Position numbers and translations under genes: made by a program
The notes under the pieces: model-generated
The model's input: the letters and a program-made list of their open reading frames with translations, nothing else
The model's database searches: none
What the model was told of the DNA's origin: nothing
Shown here: piece by piece, positions 59,885 through 64,000 of the stretch
Numbering within the stretch: the first letter of the stretch is position 1
Layout of the letters: every line of letters begins with the position of its first letter
Source: a virus
DNA length: 64,000 nt
Direction: 5' to 3' (one strand)
Virus record (IMG/VR): IMGVR_UViG_3300027833_000044
Location: 1 to 64,000 of that record

Positions 59885-59892
59885 TATAAATA
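59885..59892 (+). promoter_or_regulatory. Late promoter (TATAAATA)
   Basis: Perfect TATAAATA 42 nt before ATG 59935; predicted +1 near 59898. It marks the start of another late fibre operon. Confidence 0.75.
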
Positions 59893-59934
59893 AAGACAAG
59901 AAGAAAGTTTATTGTTTTTATATGGGTACTCAAG

Positions 59935-60303
59935 ATGTTGACACCAAACTACGAAGATATTACAATCATACAGGGTGCAGATGTAGCGATAGAAATACAT
60001 CTCATCAATGACAGCGACAGTGCGTATGACCTTACTAATAGGGCTGTAACGTCTAAAATGAAAAGAAATTACACTGACTCTGCGGGTGACCCAGATACGG
60101 TGTCGTTTAATGCAGCTATCATTTCCCCCGCAACTCAGGGGATTGTGAATCTCTCACTAACTAATATCCAAACCGATGCATTGAAGACTCGTGGACGCTA
60201 TGTCTACGATGTAGAAATATCTTATGTCGATAGTGATTCCAATACAATAATTCAAAGAGTCCTCGAAGGTCAAGCAGAAGTAAGTCCTTCGGTCACTAAA
60301 TAA
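59935..60303 (+). CDS. Small beta-sandwich structural protein (BppU-N/Ig-like)
   Basis: The 122-residue protein begins EDITIIQGADVAIEIHL, then YDLTNRAVTSKMKRNY and a C-terminal RGRYVYDVEISYVDSD. This is the strand order of the N-terminal baseplate/fibre-attachment domain of BppU-like proteins. It stands alone just before a long fibre, so it probably attaches the fibre to the baseplate. The ribosome site is weak; an ATG at 59922 is in another frame. Confidence 0.6.
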   Translation: MLTPNYEDITIIQGADVAIEIHLINDSDSAYDLTNRAVTSKMKRNYTDSAGDPDTVSFNAAIISPATQGIVNLSLTNIQTDALKTRGRYVYDVEISYVDSDSNTIIQRVLEGQAEVSPSVTK

Positions 60304-60314
60304 GGGAAAAATTA

Positions 60315-63300
60315 ATGACTGATAAGATATACATCAAAAAGATTGTTGTCGGGACTCCAATTAAGCGAGTAACATCTGGTGCCTTTAATATTGAGAATTT
60401 GTCAGGGGTAGATGTATCTGCGACAGAATCCGATGGTTCAATACTTGCATACAAATCTAGTACAAGTAAATTCGTCACAACAAATTTAAAAGGTTCGGGT
60501 AATATATCCGCCAACTACGATAGTAGTAATAATCAATATGTTTTTGGATTTGACCAGACTGCCTTTGTTGGTAATCTGATTCCATCTACAAATGAGACTC
60601 AAGACCTTGGTAGTACCACTAATAAGTGGAGAGATTTGTTTCTAAGTGGAAACACTATTCAACTCGGAAGTGTATTACTAAGAGACAGTGGTGGCTCTTT
60701 TGTTGTTGTTGACAGTTCTGGTAATAAAGAAACTCTTGGTGTTTCTCTTTCTTCAAACAATACTGCGGTATTCTCTTTTGACAGTGGTCAGGGTCAATTT
60801 ACATTTAACGATTCTGACCTTGCAAGAACAAACATCAATGAGACATTCCATAGTGGTATAACTGTACTTAATGGTGCAACTATTGATAGTGCAACCATTA
60901 CTAATCTTGCAAACACAAATTTAACAGGAAGTCAAGCGACTTTCGATAGTGCAAATATTGGTTCTCTACGAGTAACTGGTAATACCGTCCTAGATGGTAA
61001 TTTAACCATTACTGGTACAGAGACAATATTAAACACCGAAACAATTCAACTTGCAGACAACACAATTGTTCTTAACTCAAACGCAACTGGTACACCTAGT
61101 GAAGATGCGGGTATTGAGATTGAACGTGGTTCTTCTGCAAACAAATCATTCTTATGGGATGAGGGTAGTGAGTATTGGACACTAGGTTCAGAGACTCTTC
61201 AAACTACAGGTAAGATTTTATACAGTAATGTATATAGTTCAGAAGGTGACCTACCTAGTGCATCAACCTATCATGGTATGTTCGCACACGTACATGGAAC
61301 AGGTAAAGGTTACTTTGCACATGCGGGTGCATGGCACAAACTATTAGACGAAACATCGTCAACCACCGCAAGTTTAACCGAAGGGTCTAACTTATATTAT
61401 ACAACCACTCGTGCGGATTCAGACTTTGATATCCGACTTGCTACCAAAACAACAAGTAACGTAGCAGAAGGCACAAACCTCTATTATACCTCTGCTCGTG
61501 CAGATAGCGATGCTAAAAATTCAGTATCCGCAACTGACGCTGGCGGAGATGGTTCACTTTCATACAATAGTTCAACTGGTGTAATAACTTATACAGGGCC
61601 AAATGCATCTGAAGTAAGGGCACATTTAACAGCAAACAAAGGTTTGTCTGTATCCAACGGTGAGTTCAATATAGACTCCGCTAACGTTAGAGGCATGTTC
61701 TCTGCGGGTGGTGACCTATCTTATAATAGTGGAACAGGTCAGTTCTCATTTGACGTAGAACAAGTCTATACCAAAACAAACTTTGATTCCGATTTAGGTG
61801 CTGCATTAGATGGTGGAGCGGGTATTACATATGACTCCGCACAAGACACTATCTCTATTACAGCAACTGGAGTAACTGCGGGAACATACGGTAACGCATC
61901 TCAGATTCCAGTATTTTCAGTTAATGCACAAGGTCAATTAGACAGTGCGGGTACAGTTGCAGTTGCGGGTGTATCAACATTAGCATTTGATTCCTCTGGT
62001 GGTAACCTCACTATTGGAACTGCTGATGGGAACACATTTCTTACTACTATCACACTTGACCCATTCACTACTGCGGACTTAACAGAAGGTGCAAACAAAT
62101 ATTATACTACTGCTCGTTCTGATTCTGACTTTGACGTTAGACTCGGCACGAAATCGACTTCAAATCTCAGTGAGGGGAGTAACTTATATTACACCACTGC
62201 AAGATGGGACGCACGTCTTGCTGAAAAAGACTTAGATGATATTGCAGAAGGTTCAACGAATCTATTTTATACCTCTGCTCGTGCAGATAGCGATGCTAAA
62301 AATTCAGTATCAGTAACAGATGCAGGAGGAGACGGTTCATTATCCTACAACTCAACAAACGGTGTCTTCACATACACAGGGCCAAGTTCAAGTGACGTTC
62401 GAGCACACTTTAGTGCTGCGGGTGATTTAACTTATGACTCTTCTACTGGTAGATTCTCTATTGATGTGGAGAATGTTTATACAAAGTCTAACTTTGATTC
62501 AGACCTTGGTGATGCGTTGGTTGGTGGAACAGGAATCACATATGATTCTTCGTCCGATACAATCAATCTTACAAACACTGGTGTCACTGCTGCAACATAC
62601 GGTTCTGCAACTTCAGTTCCTCAGTTCTCAGTAAATGCACAAGGTCAGATTGACTCTGCACGTAATGTAACTATTGCGGGTGTTACTGGTGTAGATTTTG
62701 ATAGTTCAAACGCAACTATTACAATACAAACAACTGGTGGGAACTTTACGGATGTCATATCACTCGACCCATTCACTACGGCAAACTTATCAGAAAATAC
62801 TAACCTCTACTATACAGACGCAAGAGCAAGAGCGTCCAACTCTGTCACAGATGCGGGTGGAGATGGTTCACTGGCATATAACAGTACTACAGGTGTTATC
62901 ACTTATACTGGGCCTAGTGCTGCTGAAGTAAGAGCACACTTAACTGCAAACAAAGGACTCTCCGTTTCTAATGGTGAGTTTAACATAGATTCCTCAAATG
63001 TCAAGGGAATGTTTAGTGCGAGTGGTGACCTATCATATTCGAATGGTCAGTTCTCTTTCACAGAAAGAACCGATGCAGAAGTAAGGGGATTAGTATCCGC
63101 AACTGACGCTGGCGGAGATGGTTCTTTCTCTTACAATGCAAGTACTGGTGCATTCACTTACACTGGCCCAAGTGCTACTGAAGTAAGAGCACACTTAACC
63201 GCAAATAAAGGTTTGAGTGTATCTTCTGGTGAGTTTAACATAGACTCTGATAATGTCAAGGGAATGTTCTCTGCCACAGACGCTGGCGGAGACGGAAGTT

Positions 63301-64000
63301 TCTCTTACAGTAATGGTGTCTATACCTACACAGGGCCAAATGCGACAGAAGTAAGGGCACATCTTACTGCAAACAAAGGTTTATCTGTAACCAATGGTGA
63401 ATTCAATATTGACTCTGCGAATGTCAAAGCGATGTTCTCAGGTGGTACTGGTGTAACATACAGTAATGGTGCAATCAGTATCGGTCAGGCAGTTGCAACC
63501 TCGGATGACGTAACATTCAACGACTTGGTAGTCTCAGGAAATCTGAGTATCTTAGGTTCACAGACTGACGTTGCAACCACGAACTTGACAGTAACAGATA
63601 AGAATATTACTATTGCTGATAGTTCAACAACAAGTGCATTAACAAACGGTGCGGGATTAACATTCGGTGCATGGTCTTCAGGTACTATTCCGACATTCAC
63701 TTGGAGTCATGGTGACCAAAGATTGGTCTCAAACTATGCTATCGGTGCAAACCTAGTCGGTAATGTCACGGGTAATGTCACGGGTACGACATCTGATATA
63801 TCCAATCATACAACCGCAGACTTAACTGAAAACACTAATCTTTATCATACCACTGCACGTGCAAGAGGTGCCATATCGGTAACCGATGCGGGTGGGGATG
63901 GAAGTGCATCATACAATAGTTCAACAGGTGTCATTACCTATACAGGGCCGAGTGCATCTGAGGTAAGAGCACATCTGACTGCGAACAAAGGTCTAAGTGT
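60315..64000 (+). CDS. Long modular tail fibre protein, 3' end outside window
   Basis: ATG 60315 after TAAGGGAAAAATTA opens a frame that stays open to the right edge (1228 codons seen). The N-terminus MTDKIYIKKIVVG is followed by TQDLGSTTNKWRDLFLSG, a phage-fibre peg motif, and L-G-x-E-T-L-Q-T-T. From about residue 400 on, modules repeat: TDAGGDGSxSYN, TYTGPSA, EVRAHLTANKGLSV and F-N-I-D-S-x-N-V-K-G-M-F-S. DLTEGxNLYYTTAR elements separate some of them. It is typical of cyanophage tail fibres and probably contacts the host. Confidence 0.75.
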   Translation, partial: MTDKIYIKKIVVGTPIKRVTSGAFNIENLSGVDVSATESDGSILAYKSSTSKFVTTNLKGSGNISANYDSSNNQYVFGFDQTAFVGNLIPSTNETQDLGSTTNKWRDLFLSGNTIQLGSVLLRDSGGSFVVVDSSGNKETLGVSLSSNNTAVFSFDSGQGQFTFNDSDLARTNINETFHSGITVLNGATIDSATITNLANTNLTGSQATFDSANIGSLRVTGNTVLDGNLTITGTETILNTETIQLADNTIVLNSNATGTPSEDAGIEIERGSSANKSFLWDEGSEYWTLGSETLQTTGKILYSNVYSSEGDLPSASTYHGMFAHVHGTGKGYFAHAGAWHKLLDETSSTTASLTEGSNLYYTTTRADSDFDIRLATKTTSNVAEGTNLYYTSARADSDAKNSVSATDAGGDGSLSYNSSTGVITYTGPNASEVRAHLTANKGLSVSNGEFNIDSANVRGMFSAGGDLSYNSGTGQFSFDVEQVYTKTNFDSDLGAALDGGAGITYDSAQDTISITATGVTAGTYGNASQIPVFSVNAQGQLDSAGTVAVAGVSTLAFDSSGGNLTIGTADGNTFLTTITLDPFTTADLTEGANKYYTTARSDSDFDVRLGTKSTSNLSEGSNLYYTTARWDARLAEKDLDDIAEGSTNLFYTSARADSDAKNSVSVTDAGGDGSLSYNSTNGVFTYTGPSSSDVRAHFSAAGDLTYDSSTGRFSIDVENVYTKSNFDSDLGDALVGGTGITYDSSSDTINLTNTGVTAATYGSATSVPQFSVNAQGQIDSARNVTIAGVTGVDFDSSNATITIQTTGGNFTDVISLDPFTTANLSENTNLYYTDARARASNSVTDAGGDGSLAYNSTTGVITYTGPSAAEVRAHLTANKGLSVSNGEFNIDSSNVKGMFSASGDLSYSNGQFSFTERTDAEVRGLVSATDAGGDGSFSYNASTGAFTYTGPSATEVRAHLTANKGLSVSSGEFNIDSDNVKGMFSATDAGGDGSFSYSNGVYTYTGPNATEVRAHLTANKGLSVTNGEFNIDSANVKAMFSGGTGVTYSNGAISIGQAVATSDDVTFNDLVVSGNLSILGSQTDVATTNLTVTDKNITIADSSTTSALTNGAGLTFGAWSSGTIPTFTWSHGDQRLVSNYAIGANLVGNVTGNVTGTTSDISNHTTADLTENTNLYHTTARARGAISVTDAGGDGSASYNSSTGVITYTGPSASEVRAHLTANKGLS
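61519..64000 (+). repeat. Repeated fibre module, six copies so far
   Basis: The DAGGDGS element occurs at about 61534, 62310, 62848, 63097, 63270 and 63878. It is usually followed by YTGP and then RAHLTANKGLSV (or RAHFSAAGDL). Copy spacing varies from about 170 to 780 nt, so modules are inserted and lost as units. Confidence 0.8.

Noticed and set aside
1-64000. CRISPR array, integrase, transposon or diversity-generating retroelement
   Set aside because: No spaced palindromic repeats, no recombinase or reverse transcriptase motifs and no template/variable repeat pair were seen. The fibre repeats are protein-coding tetrads, not mobile elements.

Overview
The window is part of the genome of a T4-like contractile-tailed phage (myovirus) of the marine type related to cyanophages and pelagiphages. 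Homologues of T4 gp4, gp5, gp6, gp7, gp8, gp25, gp26, gp27, gp29, gp32, gp33, gp48, gp53 and a gp54-like protein can be recognised. TATAAATA late promoters and consensus sigma70 early promoters are both present. Genes are AT-rich, tightly packed and often overlap by 1-30 nt. No host marker or photosynthesis gene is seen, so the host (cyanobacterium, SAR11 or another marine bacterium) cannot be decided here.

Layout. (1) 0-18.2 kb, plus strand: the end of an M15 peptidase (probable endolysin), then an unusually large island for making or decorating a glycan or other small molecule: GT8-, GT25- and GT-B-like glycosyltransferases, a NodU-type carbamoyltransferase, a radical SAM/SPASM enzyme, a HAD phosphatase, a HAD-nucleotidyltransferase fusion, a glutamine amidotransferase, a cupin, a diiron ferritin-like protein, three sulfotransferase/P-loop proteins, two methyltransferases and a 2OG oxygenase. 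It ends with a staphylococcal-type nuclease and a GroES-like co-chaperonin. (2) 18.2-18.9 kb: two tRNA-Arg genes and two small genes, closed by a bidirectional terminator. (3) 18.9-21.5 kb, minus strand: a P-loop kinase, two tandem paralogues of unknown function and a coiled-coil protein. (4) 21.5-26.0 kb, plus strand: small early genes, each short group with its own strong promoter, ending in gp33 and gp32. (5) 26.1-31.3 kb, minus strand late operon: gp4, a conserved unknown, gp54-like, gp26 with a probable -1 frameshift extension, gp29 tape measure, then phage IscU and IscA. (6) 31.3-64 kb, plus strand: baseplate and tail fibres (gp48, gp53, gp27, gp5 split into three chains with an amidase instead of lysozyme, gp25, gp6, a short gp7, gp8, a 1732-residue baseplate/fibre protein, several fibres, a second small GT/2OG pair, and a fibre running off the right end).

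Most interesting signals: a pair of paralogous fibres built from a four-residue repeat ([YF]-x-[GR]-[ND]) extending about 890 residues in one protein; late promoters placed so that the predicted transcript starts exactly on the A of the start codon (TATAAATA-N5-ATG) at three genes plus a variant at a fourth, with a matching arrangement at two early promoters; an eight-T slippery run at the end of gp26 that would add 61 residues just before the tape-measure gene, where lambda-type phages have their G/GT frameshift; a three-chain gp5 with an amidase; and Fe-S scaffold genes (IscU and IscA) coupled to the tape-measure gene.

All family names come from reading the sequences and recalling family motifs. 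No database or structure search was possible. Start codons are chosen by Shine-Dalgarno sequence, overlap and family N-termini where stated.
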